Notes: a model not told the origin generated them from the letters alone. 64,000 bases of DNA from Christiangramia oceanisediminis (GCF_022570735.2 NZ_JANCNS010000001.1:1240001-1304000); one strand, 5' to 3'. Shown: positions 42,816-52,434, counted from the stretch's first letter. Program-made: numbers and translations.

Positions 42816-45215
42816 ATGCGCATAAAACTATTGCTTCTTTTTCTATTTATAAGTTCAATTTCTTTTTCTCAAAAGATCAGGGTGCTCGATGCCAATACGG
42901 GGGAGCCGCTGGTAAATGTCGCTATTTACAACAAAGATAAATCTAACTACGCGATCACTAATATCTCTGGCCAGGCCAGTATCTCCAATTTTACAGATAC
43001 AGAGGTCATGATCTTCAATATGGTAGGTTATGAAGAAACTTATCGCCGAAAAAGGGAGGTACTAAATAATGATAATAAAGTGTTGATGGAGCCGGGGAAA
43101 AATCAACTGGACCAGGTAACGCTTTCGGTTGCCCGATTCAAGCTTCAGAAGAACGAGATTCCTCAAAAAATTGTTGGCATTACATCCGGGGATATTCAGC
43201 TTGCAAGCCCGCAAACCTCTGCCGATCTGCTCGAAAGCACCGGGCAGGTTTTTGTTCAGAAAAGTCAGTTGGGAGGCGGAAGTCCCATGATCAGGGGATT
43301 TTCAACGAACAGGCTGCTTTTAACGGTGGATGGAGTTAGAATGAATTCGGCGATATTCAGAAGCGGAAACCTTCAGAATGTGATCTCCATTGACCCTATG
43401 ATGGTAGAAAATACCGAGGTAATCCTGGGGCCGGGTTCGGTGGTATATGGTAGCGACGCGATTGGAGGAGTGATGAACTTCTTTACACTGAAGCCTAAAT
43501 TCAGTTTTAATGAAAAGACCTCGCTTTCCGGAAATATCTATACTCGATATGCAACCGCAAATAATGAGAATACTGTACATGCCGATTTAAACCTGGGTCG
43601 GGATAACTGGGCCTTCAGGACCGGCGTGACCTATTCCGATTTTGGGGATCTAAGGATGGGAGAGCACGGCCCTGATGATTACCTGAGACCGGATTATGCG
43701 GTTCGTGAAAATGGTGAGGACATCATGGTAGATAATCCAGATCCTCTGGTGCAGAGACCAACCGGTTATGAGCAGATCAATCTGCTGCAAAAGGTGAAAT
43801 TTATGCCATCAAAAGACTGGGATCTGAACCTGGGGCTTATCTATTCAAATACCTCCGATTTCCCCAGATACGATAGGTTAGCCAGGAAGCGTGACGGAGT
43901 TTTAAGAGCTGCCGAGTGGTATTATGGTCCGCAAACATGGTTTATGGGCAATTTTAAGGTAAATCATCGCAGTGACTCTAATATCTATGACCGGGTTCAG
44001 TTCACAGCTGCTTACCAGTTCTTTGCAGAAAGCCGTAATGATCGTGATTTCGGAGAGCCTATTAGGTTCAATACCGAAGAAAATGTAGATGCCTATTCGG
44101 CCAACCTCGATTTTGAAAAGGCCTTTTCTGAAAGCAAATTATTCTATGGCTTTGAATATGTGCTGAACAATATTAATTCTGAAGGCAGTTTCAGAAATAT
44201 CGAAACTAATGAAACCGGAGTTACTGCCAGCAGGTATCCCGATGACTCCAAGTGGCAATCCATTGCGACCTATGCGAGCTACCAGTGGAAATTAAGGGAA
44301 GATCTTTCCCTGCAATCCGGTGTTCGGTACAACCACATTTTGGTAGATGCAAGTTTTGATAATCAATTCTATGATTTTCCGTTCGATAGGGCCGATATCA
44401 GTACCGGAGCGCTTACCGGAAGTCTTGGTCTTAACTGGCGTCAAAATGATGTGATGGGATGGCGACTGGGGCTTTCCGCCGGTTTCCGGGCGCCGAATAT
44501 TGACGATGTGGGTAAGATCTTCGACTCTGAACCGGGATCAGTAGTGGTGCCAAATCCAGATCTAAAGTCTGAGTACGCCTATAATGCCGAACTGGGAACA
44601 GATATCAATCTTTCTAATAAGGTGAGACTCGACCTAACGGGATATTATACCTACCTGGACAATGCGATGGTACGAAGGGATTATAGCCTGGATGGTGTGA
44701 CCGAGATCGATTACCAGGGTGAGTTGAGTACGGTGCAGGCCATTCAAAATGCAGCTCATGCCTATGTTTATGGAATTGAAGCCGGGCTGGAAGTTGACTT
44801 TTCGGTTGCTCTAAGACTAAGGTCCCAGTTCAGTTATACCGAAGGAAAGGAAAATGAAGGGGGTGATTACGTTCCGCTCCGGCACGCAGCGCCTATGTTC
44901 GGAAATACTCATTTGATCTGGCATAAACGCCGGCTGAAATTTGACCTTTTCGCTGAATATAACGGCCAGTTCGATTTTGAAGACCTCGCGCCGGGTGAGC
45001 AGGATAAACCCTATTTATATGCACTGGATGAGAATGGAAATCCATATTCGCCTTCGTGGTATACACTCAATCTTACCGGCCAGTATGAGCTGAATTCAAA
45101 CTGGCTGGCAACGGTTTCCGTTGAAAATATAACTGATCAACGGTACCGAACTTATTCTTCTGGAATTGCTGCGGCGGGAAGAAATCTGATCATTGCCCTG
45201 TCTTATAGCTTTTAA
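42816..45215 (+). CDS. TonB-dependent receptor, hemoglobin/heme-type
   Basis: 799 residues: signal peptide (1-18, ISFSQ), a carboxypeptidase-like domain (20-95), a plug with GGGSPMIRGFSTNRLLLTVD and GVRMNSAIFRSGNLQNVIS, and a barrel ending RNLIIALSYSF. The RGF...NR...VDGVRMN...GNLQNV series is the mark of the hemoglobin/transferrin/lactoferrin receptor family, so heme or another iron source is the likely substrate. It directly abuts recO. Regulation is not visible; it may use a promoter inside recO. Confidence 0.88.
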   Translation: MRIKLLLLFLFISSISFSQKIRVLDANTGEPLVNVAIYNKDKSNYAITNISGQASISNFTDTEVMIFNMVGYEETYRRKREVLNNDNKVLMEPGKNQLDQVTLSVARFKLQKNEIPQKIVGITSGDIQLASPQTSADLLESTGQVFVQKSQLGGGSPMIRGFSTNRLLLTVDGVRMNSAIFRSGNLQNVISIDPMMVENTEVILGPGSVVYGSDAIGGVMNFFTLKPKFSFNEKTSLSGNIYTRYATANNENTVHADLNLGRDNWAFRTGVTYSDFGDLRMGEHGPDDYLRPDYAVRENGEDIMVDNPDPLVQRPTGYEQINLLQKVKFMPSKDWDLNLGLIYSNTSDFPRYDRLARKRDGVLRAAEWYYGPQTWFMGNFKVNHRSDSNIYDRVQFTAAYQFFAESRNDRDFGEPIRFNTEENVDAYSANLDFEKAFSESKLFYGFEYVLNNINSEGSFRNIETNETGVTASRYPDDSKWQSIATYASYQWKLREDLSLQSGVRYNHILVDASFDNQFYDFPFDRADISTGALTGSLGLNWRQNDVMGWRLGLSAGFRAPNIDDVGKIFDSEPGSVVVPNPDLKSEYAYNAELGTDINLSNKVRLDLTGYYTYLDNAMVRRDYSLDGVTEIDYQGELSTVQAIQNAAHAYVYGIEAGLEVDFSVALRLRSQFSYTEGKENEGGDYVPLRHAAPMFGNTHLIWHKRRLKFDLFAEYNGQFDFEDLAPGEQDKPYLYALDENGNPYSPSWYTLNLTGQYELNSNWLATVSVENITDQRYRTYSSGIAAAGRNLIIALSYSF

Positions 45216-45216
45216 A

Positions 45217-45295
45217 TAAAATCACTCTGGAAATACCCGGTAGGCCGTGTTAATTTCAGTTTCAGGCAGCTAACCCGCTTAAGCAGGTGATTTTA
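45217..45295 (+). promoter_or_regulatory. Inverted repeat in ileS leader/upstream region
   Basis: TAAAATCAC (45217-45225) and GTGATTTTA (45287-45295) are perfect 9-bp reverse complements enclosing 61 bases. The pair starts 1 bp after the TonB receptor stop and ends 66 bp before the ileS ATG. It could fold as a long-armed RNA hairpin ending in TTTTACCATTTTAT, or serve as a paired protein site. No T-box features were seen. Confidence 0.4.
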
Positions 45296-45361
45296 CCATT
45301 TTATAACCTCTTCTTTTACTAAAAATCCTTATTTTCGCACATCATTTGAAAAAAGGAGATA

Positions 45362-48300
45362 ATGAGCAGAAAATTCCCTGAATATAAAGGTCTTGACCTG
45401 CCTAAAGTGGCAGAAGAAATCCTAAACTACTGGGAAGAGAATGATATTTTCGAAAAAAGTGTGACCACCCGTGAAGGAAAGGAACCATTCGTGTTTTTCG
45501 AAGGTCCGCCTTCGGCCAATGGTTTGCCGGGGATTCACCATGTGATGGCTCGTGCCATCAAGGATATCTTTTGTCGCTACAAAACCCAGAAGGGTTACCA
45601 GGTAAAACGTAAGGCCGGTTGGGATACCCATGGTCTTCCTGTGGAGCTTGGAGTGGAGAAGGAATTGGGAATTACCAAGGAAGATATCGGCTCAAAGATC
45701 AGCATCGAAAAGTATAATGAAGCCTGTAAGAACGCGGTAATGCGTTATACTGATGTTTGGAACGAACTTACTCAAAAAATGGGTTACTGGGTGGATATGG
45801 ATGATCCATATATCACCTATAAGTCAAAATATATGGAAACGGTTTGGTGGCTGCTTTCCGAGATCTATAAAAAAGACCTGATCTATAAGGGTTACACCAT
45901 TCAGCCTTATTCTCCAAAAGCCGGAACCGGTTTAAGTTCGCATGAGCTTAACCAGCCCGGAACCTACCAGGATGTGACCGATACCACGATAACGGCCATG
46001 TTCAGGGTTAGGGAAGAGACGCTGCCGGAATTTTTAAAGAACGAAGAGAATTTATTCTTTATCGCCTGGACCACCACGCCATGGACACTTCCGTCCAATA
46101 CGGCGCTTACCGTTGGTCCAAAGATCGATTATGTTACGGTAAAGACCTACAACCAGTACACTTTCGAGCCTATTACTATCATTGTGGCGAAGGAGCTTGC
46201 CGAAAAACAATTCGACAAAAAATTCAGAAAGGCAGAGTCTGAAGAAGACCTGAAGTCTTATTCAAAAGAAGATAAAAAGATCCCTTACCTGGTTGGCGAA
46301 AGCTTCAAAGGTAAAGACCTGTTAGGCATCACTTATGAGCAGTTACTGCCATATGCTTTGCCAAATGATAATCCTGAGAATGCTTTCAGGGTTATTTCAG
46401 GGGATTTCGTAACTACCGAAGATGGTACCGGGATCGTTCATACCTCGCCTACTTTTGGTGCAGATGATGCCCTGGTAGCCAAACAGGCCACACCAGAAGT
46501 TCCACCTTTACTCGTTAAAGATGAAAACGGAAACCAGGTACCCCTGGTTGATCTTCAGGGTAGATTCAGACCTGAAATGGGTGAACTGGCTGGGAAATAC
46601 GTCAAAAATGAATATTACGATGAAGGCCAGGCTCCGGAAAAGTCGGTAGATGTCGAGATCGCCATCAAGCTGAAGGAGGAGAATCGCGCCTTTAAAGTTG
46701 AAAAATATGTTCACAGCTACCCGAACTGCTGGAGAACCGATAAGCCTATACTATACTATCCGCTGGATTCCTGGTTCATCAAGGTGACCGAATTCAAAGA
46801 CAGGATGCATGAGCTAAACCAGTCCATCAACTGGAAGCCAAAATCTACCGGTGAAGGCCGTTTTGGGAACTGGCTGGCAAATGCCAATGACTGGAACCTG
46901 AGTCGTAGTCGATATTGGGGAATTCCGTTGCCTATCTGGAGAACTGAAGATGGAGTAGAAGTGAAGGTCATGGGTTCAGTAGCGGAACTTCAGGAAGAAA
47001 TGAAAAAGTCGGTAGAAGCTGGCTTTATGGATGAAAATATCTTTAAGGATTTCGATCCTGCAGATATGAGCGAGGAGAACTACGAGAAAGTAGATCTTCA
47101 CAAGAACGTGGTAGATGAGATCATCCTGGTTTCCGATTCAGGAAAACCTATGAAACGCGAGGCCGATCTTATCGACGTTTGGTTCGATTCAGGCTCCATG
47201 CCGTATGCTCAATGGCATTATCCATTCGAAAATAAAGAGAAGGTAGAGAACAAATGGCGTAAGGCCGACTTTATCGCAGAAGGTGTTGACCAGACCAGGG
47301 GATGGTTTTATACCCTGCATGCGATCGCGACCATGACCTTTGATGATGTGGCCTATAAGAACGTGGTTTCTAACGGTCTTGTGTTGGATAAGAATGGTCA
47401 AAAAATGTCCAAAAGACTGGGCAACGCGGTAGATCCATTCGAAACACTTGCCGTTTATGGTCCGGATGCGACGAGATGGTATATGATCTCCAACGCCAAT
47501 CCATGGGATAACCTGAAGTTCGATATCGAAGGCATAGGAGAGGTGCAGAGAAAGTTCTTTGGAACGCTCTATAACACCTATTCGTTCTTTACGCTCTATG
47601 CGAATATCGATGAATTCACTTATTCTGAAAAGGATGTGGAGCTTTCAGAAAGACCGGAGATCGACCTATGGATACTTTCCGAATTACATACCCTTATCGA
47701 GAAGGTAGATAAATTCTATGCCGATTACGAACCCACCAAGGCTACAAGGGCTATTTCTGAATTCGTACAGGAAAACCTGAGTAACTGGTTCGTGAGGTTA
47801 AGCCGAAGAAGATTCTGGAAAGGCGATTATGAGCAGGATAAGATTTCGGCTTATCAGACGCTTTATACCTGTTTGGAAACTGTGGCGAAATTAGGAGCTC
47901 CTGTTGCACCGTTCTATATGGACAGGCTGTTCAGAGACCTGAATGCGGCTACCGGGAAGGATACTTCAGAATCGGTACATACAGCCGATTTCCCCGCTTA
48001 TGAACGAAAATTTGTTGATAAGTCCCTGGAAAGGAAGATGGAAAAGGCTCAAACCATTTCATCCTTAGTGCTTTCGCTTCGTAAAAAAGAGATGATCAAG
48101 GTAAGACAACCGCTGCAAAGAGTAATGATCCCAGTACTTGACAAAGAACAGGAACAGGAGATCAAAGCAGTTGAAGACCTTATCAAATCTGAGGTGAATG
48201 TGAAGAAAATCGAGTTGATCGATGATGCTTCAGGCCTGTTGAAAAAGCAGATCAAGCCGAATTTCAGAGTTTTAGGTCCAAAATTCGGAAAGGATATTAA

Positions 48301-48763
48301 GCTGGTAATCAATAAGATAAATCAGTTTACTTCAGATGATATTGCCAAAATCGAACAGGAAGGCGAAATAAGCGTGCAGATTAACGAAAAAATGGTTAAT
48401 TTGTCACTAGAGGAGGTAGAAATTACCTCACAAGATATCGAGGGCTGGCTGGTTGCCAGCAGTGGAAACCTTACGGTAGCCCTTGACGTTAGTATTACAG
48501 AAGAGCTTAAAAAAGAAGGAGTTGCCAGGGAATTGGTGAACAGAATTCAGAATCTAAGAAAGGATTCGGGCTACGAAGTGACTGACACCATTGATGTGAC
48601 CCTACAAAAAGACGGCATTGTCGAGGATGCCGTTAACGACAACATAACTTATATTAAGAACGAAACATTAACTGCAAACCTCGAATTTGCAGAAGTGGTA
48701 GATGAAGGCGCCGAGATTGAATTCGATGATATTGCCACTAAATTGTTTATTAAAAAACATTAA
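45362..48763 (+). CDS. ileS: Isoleucyl-tRNA synthetase, type 2, with GIHH signature
   Basis: 1133 residues, longer than E. coli IleRS and of the eukaryote-like type 2 class. Order: catalytic Rossmann fold, editing domain inserted at about 200-430 (WTTTPWTLPSNTAL, TEDGTGIVHTSPTFG), KMSKS loop as QKMSKRLGN, then anticodon-binding and C-terminal domains. The class I signature, normally HIGH, reads Gly57-Ile-His-His60 (ANGLPGIHHVMA), with the first and third positions exchanged. The C-terminal zinc finger of type 1 enzymes is missing. It is 4 bp ahead of the DksA-like gene. Confidence 0.96.
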   Translation: MSRKFPEYKGLDLPKVAEEILNYWEENDIFEKSVTTREGKEPFVFFEGPPSANGLPGIHHVMARAIKDIFCRYKTQKGYQVKRKAGWDTHGLPVELGVEKELGITKEDIGSKISIEKYNEACKNAVMRYTDVWNELTQKMGYWVDMDDPYITYKSKYMETVWWLLSEIYKKDLIYKGYTIQPYSPKAGTGLSSHELNQPGTYQDVTDTTITAMFRVREETLPEFLKNEENLFFIAWTTTPWTLPSNTALTVGPKIDYVTVKTYNQYTFEPITIIVAKELAEKQFDKKFRKAESEEDLKSYSKEDKKIPYLVGESFKGKDLLGITYEQLLPYALPNDNPENAFRVISGDFVTTEDGTGIVHTSPTFGADDALVAKQATPEVPPLLVKDENGNQVPLVDLQGRFRPEMGELAGKYVKNEYYDEGQAPEKSVDVEIAIKLKEENRAFKVEKYVHSYPNCWRTDKPILYYPLDSWFIKVTEFKDRMHELNQSINWKPKSTGEGRFGNWLANANDWNLSRSRYWGIPLPIWRTEDGVEVKVMGSVAELQEEMKKSVEAGFMDENIFKDFDPADMSEENYEKVDLHKNVVDEIILVSDSGKPMKREADLIDVWFDSGSMPYAQWHYPFENKEKVENKWRKADFIAEGVDQTRGWFYTLHAIATMTFDDVAYKNVVSNGLVLDKNGQKMSKRLGNAVDPFETLAVYGPDATRWYMISNANPWDNLKFDIEGIGEVQRKFFGTLYNTYSFFTLYANIDEFTYSEKDVELSERPEIDLWILSELHTLIEKVDKFYADYEPTKATRAISEFVQENLSNWFVRLSRRRFWKGDYEQDKISAYQTLYTCLETVAKLGAPVAPFYMDRLFRDLNAATGKDTSESVHTADFPAYERKFVDKSLERKMEKAQTISSLVLSLRKKEMIKVRQPLQRVMIPVLDKEQEQEIKAVEDLIKSEVNVKKIELIDDASGLLKKQIKPNFRVLGPKFGKDIKLVINKINQFTSDDIAKIEQEGEISVQINEKMVNLSLEEVEITSQDIEGWLVASSGNLTVALDVSITEELKKEGVARELVNRIQNLRKDSGYEVTDTIDVTLQKDGIVEDAVNDNITYIKNETLTANLEFAEVVDEGAEIEFDDIATKLFIKKH

Positions 48764-48767
48764 AGCC

Positions 48768-49151
48768 ATGTCTACAGAAGTAAAAGAACGTTACAGCGAC
48801 GCCGATCTGGCAGAGTTCAAGGCTCTGATCAAGAAAAAGATTGAAAAGGCACAGGAACAATTAGAGATTTACAAAACTGCTTATAAGAACGACGGTAACA
48901 ACGGAACCGACGATACCTCTCCTACTTTCAAGGCTTTTGAGGAAGGAAGTGAAACCATGAGCAAGGAAGCGAATTCTCAGCTGGCTATTCGCCAGGAAAA
49001 ATTCATCAGGGATCTTAAGAATGCCCTGATGAGGATCGAAAACAAGACTTACGGAGTTTGCAGAGTGACCGGTAAGTTAATTGCAAAAGAGCGTTTGCTT
49101 TTAGTGCCTCACGCAACTTTAAGCATCGAAGCAAAGAATATGCAACGATAA
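48768..49151 (+). CDS. TraR/DksA-family regulator lacking the zinc finger
   Basis: 127 residues from MSTEVKERYSDADL. Residues 12-45 and 62-95 form the coiled-coil hairpin of DksA, and 95-127 is the globular end (NKTYGVCRVTGKLIAKERL). In DksA this end binds zinc with four cysteines; here only Cys98 remains and the other three positions are not cysteine (RVTGK and ATLSIEAKN). The protein still fits the family and probably binds RNA polymerase. An upstream in-frame start at 48702 lies inside ileS and is not used. It is co-transcribed with ileS and ends at a terminator. Confidence 0.9.
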   Translation: MSTEVKERYSDADLAEFKALIKKKIEKAQEQLEIYKTAYKNDGNNGTDDTSPTFKAFEEGSETMSKEANSQLAIRQEKFIRDLKNALMRIENKTYGVCRVTGKLIAKERLLLVPHATLSIEAKNMQR

Positions 49152-49172
49152 ATTGTTTTAATTTTATAATAG

Positions 49173-49207
49173 AACGTCCTGCTTCGTAAGATGCCAGGAC
49201 GTTTTTT
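49173..49207 (+). terminator. Rho-independent terminator after DksA-like gene
   Basis: AACGTCCTG and CAGGACGTT pair perfectly over 9 bp around a 13-base loop, followed by TTTTTG. Confidence 0.88.
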
Positions 49208-49220
49208 GTTTAAACGCGAG

Positions 49221-49844
49221 ATGATGAGGCCTTTTTGTATCTTATTTTTGCTCTTCGGAATTATGGCTCATGCGCAGCGTGAAACCATGGAAACCATAGA
49301 TGCACGCAACATCAAAATCCTACGAATTGCTACCGATGAGGTCTACCAGATCAAATTGTTAGCTTCGAAAACTTCAGACATTTCCATCAAAACTCGTTCT
49401 GAAGGAGAATATTTCAGAGATATTTATTTAGATACTTCAATTAAGGATGGAGTATTAAAAATCAACAGTCGATATCCCCAGCGACTTGCAGGCGGATATG
49501 ATAAATTAAGTGCTCACAAGGTCTTTTCTATGGAAGTGGAGATCGAGGTTCCTGAAGGATTGGAGATCAGTATAACTTCTAACCTTGCTTCGGTCATAGC
49601 CACCGGGAATTTTGAAAGCATTCAGGCCGACCTAAAACAGGGTTACTGCAAATTGTTGAATTTTTCTGGAAGCGCAAGGATCAATACCTATTCCGGGGAT
49701 ATCCTGGTTGAAGCCCACTCAGGAAAGATAGAGGCAACAACCAGGAACGGCAAGCTCGTACTTCCCGATTTTTTACCTGGCCAGATGCCCTTAAGGCTCA
49801 CCAGTATAGACGGCGACATTCAGGTTAGAAAAACTAAATATTAA
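49221..49844 (+). CDS. Exported DUF4097-like protein
   Basis: 207 residues with a signal peptide (about 1-18, GIMAHAQ). The mature part is all-beta with repeats of short strands (GEYFRDIYLD, GLEISITSNLASVIATGN, GSARINTYSGDILVEAHSG, GKIEATTRNGKLVLP), the parallel-helix style of DUF4097 putative adhesins. Function is unknown. The frame opens earlier at 49191, but that is inside the terminator, so the ATG pair at 49221/49224 is used. lspA follows after 35 bp, and a -7 element for it lies in between. Confidence 0.8.
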   Translation: MMRPFCILFLLFGIMAHAQRETMETIDARNIKILRIATDEVYQIKLLASKTSDISIKTRSEGEYFRDIYLDTSIKDGVLKINSRYPQRLAGGYDKLSAHKVFSMEVEIEVPEGLEISITSNLASVIATGNFESIQADLKQGYCKLLNFSGSARINTYSGDILVEAHSGKIEATTRNGKLVLPDFLPGQMPLRLTSIDGDIQVRKTKY

Positions 49845-49847
49845 TTG

Positions 49848-49855
49848 TATTTTTG
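49848..49855 (+). promoter_or_regulatory. Putative -7 element for lspA
   Basis: TATTTTTG matches TAnnTTTG exactly, ending 24 bp before the ATG at 49880. It overlaps a TTG codon at 49853 that would otherwise extend lspA. Confidence 0.5.
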
Positions 49856-49879
49856 AGCCGTTTTAACAAGAAAAAATCA

Positions 49880-50494
49880 ATGTCTCTTAAAAAAGCCGGT
49901 ATTATTATCATCCTGATCCTTCTAATAGATCAGATCTCCAAATTCTATATTAAAACTAATTTTGCCCTCGGGGACGAGGTGGAAGTTTTTGACTGGTTCC
50001 GAATCCTTTTCGTGGAAAACGAAGGGATGGCCTGGGGAACTAAGATACCGGGAGAATATGGTAAACTGGCGCTTACGCTTTTTAGACTGGCCGCTATCAC
50101 CGGTATTGGTTACTGGCTATGGGATAGCGTACGCAAGAATGGCTCGAGATTATTGATCGTTGCGATCGCTATGATCTTTGCAGGTGCTTTCGGTAATATA
50201 ATCGACTCGGTGTTCTACGGGATCATTTTTAACGATAGTTACGGGCAGGTAGCGAGCTTTATGCCTCCAAATGGGGGTTATGGCACTCTTTTCCACGGAA
50301 AGGTGGTAGACATGCTCTATTTTCCGTTATGGAAGGGTTATCTTCCGGAGTGGATCCCGTTCTGGGGAGGAGAATATTTCACGTTCTTTGAACCGGTTTT
50401 CAATATCGCCGATTCTGCGATCAGCGTTGGTGTGGCTCTGCTGCTTATTTTCAATAAAAAGGCATTTCCAAAGCCAGAAGAAGAGAAAAAATAA
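49880..50494 (+). CDS. lspA: Lipoprotein signal peptidase
   Basis: Cleaves prolipoproteins at the lipobox cysteine, in the inner membrane. The 204-residue protein has four membrane helices and both catalytic aspartates, Asp109 (GAFGNIIDSVFYG) and Asp178 (PVFNIADSAIS). It is longer than the E. coli enzyme (about 165) because of an insertion between the two aspartates (about 115-168), as is usual in Bacteroidota. It abuts the convergent response regulator gene with no spacer. The window also encodes two likely substrates. Confidence 0.94.
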   Translation: MSLKKAGIIIILILLIDQISKFYIKTNFALGDEVEVFDWFRILFVENEGMAWGTKIPGEYGKLALTLFRLAAITGIGYWLWDSVRKNGSRLLIVAIAMIFAGAFGNIIDSVFYGIIFNDSYGQVASFMPPNGGYGTLFHGKVVDMLYFPLWKGYLPEWIPFWGGEYFTFFEPVFNIADSAISVGVALLLIFNKKAFPKPEEEKK

Positions 50495-50911
50495 TCAGGC
50501 AGCCGTCTTTTCGAAGATCTTCTCGAATTTTTTTAGCTCAATGGGTTTGATCAGGTAATCGGTTACCAGGTTGAATGATTTTGCTCTTTCCAGGTCTCGC
50601 GGATCTATGGAAGAGCTTACAACGTATAAGGTGATCTTTTTGTTCAGGTTATTCTTGATCTTGATAAATTCATTCAGGAATTCCCAGCCATCCATCACAG
50701 GCATGTTCAGGTCGAGGAAGATGATATCGGGAAGTTTATCTTCATCGGTGGTATTTTGCATGATCTCCTTGAAGTAATCCAGGGCTTCCTTCCCGTTTTT
50801 GTAGATGAGCAGATTTTCTGAAAGCTTTTTGATCTCAATGATCTTCTTGACTAAATTCACGTATATCTTATCGTCATCAATGATACACGCCAGTTCTACT
50901 TTTTGCCCCAT
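50495..50911 (-). CDS. Receiver-only response regulator
   Basis: 138 residues, one CheY-like receiver domain with the acidic pocket Asp12-14 (IIDDDKIY), phospho-acceptor Asp67 (IIFLDLNMPVMDGWEF) and the conserved lysine in DYLIKPIEL. There is no output domain, so it would act through protein contacts. It follows the PAS histidine kinase gene by 11 bp, making a clear pair. The pathway is unknown. Confidence 0.94.
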   Translation of the reverse strand: MGQKVELACIIDDDKIYVNLVKKIIEIKKLSENLLIYKNGKEALDYFKEIMQNTTDEDKLPDIIFLDLNMPVMDGWEFLNEFIKIKNNLNKKITLYVVSSSIDPRDLERAKSFNLVTDYLIKPIELKKFEKIFEKTAA

Positions 50912-50922
50912 AATCGATAGAT

Positions 50923-52377
50923 CTAGAATTTGATTTTAAACGTCGTACCAATGTCCAGCGTACTGCTAACAGATATGGTCCCCCCAAGGGCTTCTACCTG
51001 GTTCTTAGTAATGAACAAACCAATTCCTTTGGCCTCGGGATTATTTTGATGGAAGGTTTTATACATCCCAAACATCTTATCACCATACTCCTCGAGGTCT
51101 ATTCCCATACCATTGTCGCTCACTTCAAGATACTCCTTGTCGTTCTCAACATAGGTCTGAATAAAGATGACCGGTTTACGCCCCGGTTGTCTGTACCGGA
51201 TTGCATTGGTGATTAAATTTAGTAAAATACTTTCAAGATACTCAGGGATGTAGCGGATTTCTTTCAGATCCTGAAATTCAGCGACGATTTTTGCATTTTC
51301 TCGATTAATCAGGGAAGAAATCGATGCCAGAACAACGTCGAGCGCTTCATCAAATCGAATATTTACCCGTTCTTTTTTAAGCGAGGTCTGTATACTAACA
51401 ATATCATTCAGGCGGGAAATTGCATTATCGAGGTTCCCGGCCACATCTTCAACGTTGGCCAAAAGATCCAGTTTGTCCCTGTCGGTTTTAGATTCCCTAA
51501 GCAGTTCACAAATCAGGCTCAGGTTACTGCTATGAGACCGCAAATGATGGGACACGATATGGGCAAAATTGAAAAGCCTTGAATTTTGGGTGGCAATGAT
51601 ATCTAACGAATTCTGAAGGTTGAGCTCGTTATTCTTGTTTTCATCTATATTCTGAAGCACCCCTCGAATCCCTATGATGACCTGCTCGTCATTATAAACG
51701 GGCTTGCCGGTAAGCCTTACCCAGAATTCCCTGTTCTGGAAAGACAGCATCTTTAATTCCAGTTTAAAGGGAATACCAAAATTCTCACATTTTTCGAAGG
51801 CATTAAGCATGCGGTTGTGATGCTCCTTCGCATAGAACTTCATGCGATCTTCATAGGCTGGTTGAAAATCTTTGGGGCAATCAACGATCTTCCTGGAAAC
51901 ATCGTCCCAGTAAATATTCTTATTGACCGTATCTATATACCAGCCGCCGGTTGAGGTCATTTCGGCTGTTTCTCTATAATAGAAGAAGTTTTCCTCGATG
52001 GTGTACTGGTCGCGCTTGGTCTGGTGAATATTGACAAAAAGCAGTACGGCTGTTTCCCTGAAACTGTTGCCGCGGCTTTTTTGATTCTTGCATTCGAACC
52101 AGCGATACTTGCCGTTTTCCAGCCTTAATTTGATCTCGAAGCTAAAGGTTTCGTTCTCCTTCAGAAGTTTTTCAAAATGTATCCTGAAGTCGTATCGATA
52201 ATCGGGGTGTAGTATATGGTTGATGAAAAACTCGAAGCGATCTTCATCGATCTGTGGTTTCCCTACCAGTGAATCAAAATGCTGAGACCATGAGATTTCC
52301 TTGGAAAACAAATTGATCTTCCAGTAGGCAATATCAAAGTCTTCCAAAATGCTATTTAGCTGTAGGTCGGTAAGCAT
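50923..52377 (-). CDS. PAS-domain histidine kinase, soluble
   Basis: 484 residues with no membrane helix. Two PAS domains (about 10-118 and 133-245, the second with TSTGGWYIDTVNKNIYW), then a histidine region with His277 (FAHIVSHHLRSHSSNL), and an HATPase domain with NLITNAIRYR, SDNGMGID and KGIGLFITKNQ. The SHxLRSHSSN pattern is common in flavobacterial cytosolic kinases. The partner is the receiver protein just downstream. PAS suggests a redox, light or small-molecule cue, but no cofactor site is clear. Confidence 0.92.
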   Translation of the reverse strand: MLTDLQLNSILEDFDIAYWKINLFSKEISWSQHFDSLVGKPQIDEDRFEFFINHILHPDYRYDFRIHFEKLLKENETFSFEIKLRLENGKYRWFECKNQKSRGNSFRETAVLLFVNIHQTKRDQYTIEENFFYYRETAEMTSTGGWYIDTVNKNIYWDDVSRKIVDCPKDFQPAYEDRMKFYAKEHHNRMLNAFEKCENFGIPFKLELKMLSFQNREFWVRLTGKPVYNDEQVIIGIRGVLQNIDENKNNELNLQNSLDIIATQNSRLFNFAHIVSHHLRSHSSNLSLICELLRESKTDRDKLDLLANVEDVAGNLDNAISRLNDIVSIQTSLKKERVNIRFDEALDVVLASISSLINRENAKIVAEFQDLKEIRYIPEYLESILLNLITNAIRYRQPGRKPVIFIQTYVENDKEYLEVSDNGMGIDLEEYGDKMFGMYKTFHQNNPEAKGIGLFITKNQVEALGGTISVSSTLDIGTTFKIKF

Positions 52378-52434
52378 TCAAGTGATTTGTCTGGTTAAAA
52401 ATAACTTAAACAAGGCATTCCCGCAAAAATTATT

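Noticed and set aside
48702-48767. Earlier start for the DksA-like gene inside ileS
   Set aside because: It overlaps the end of ileS by 62 bp and adds residues not found in the family; ATG 48768 has a normal 4-bp gap.
49853-49879. TTG start for lspA nine codons upstream
   Set aside because: It overlaps an exact -7 element, so it would not be in the transcript.
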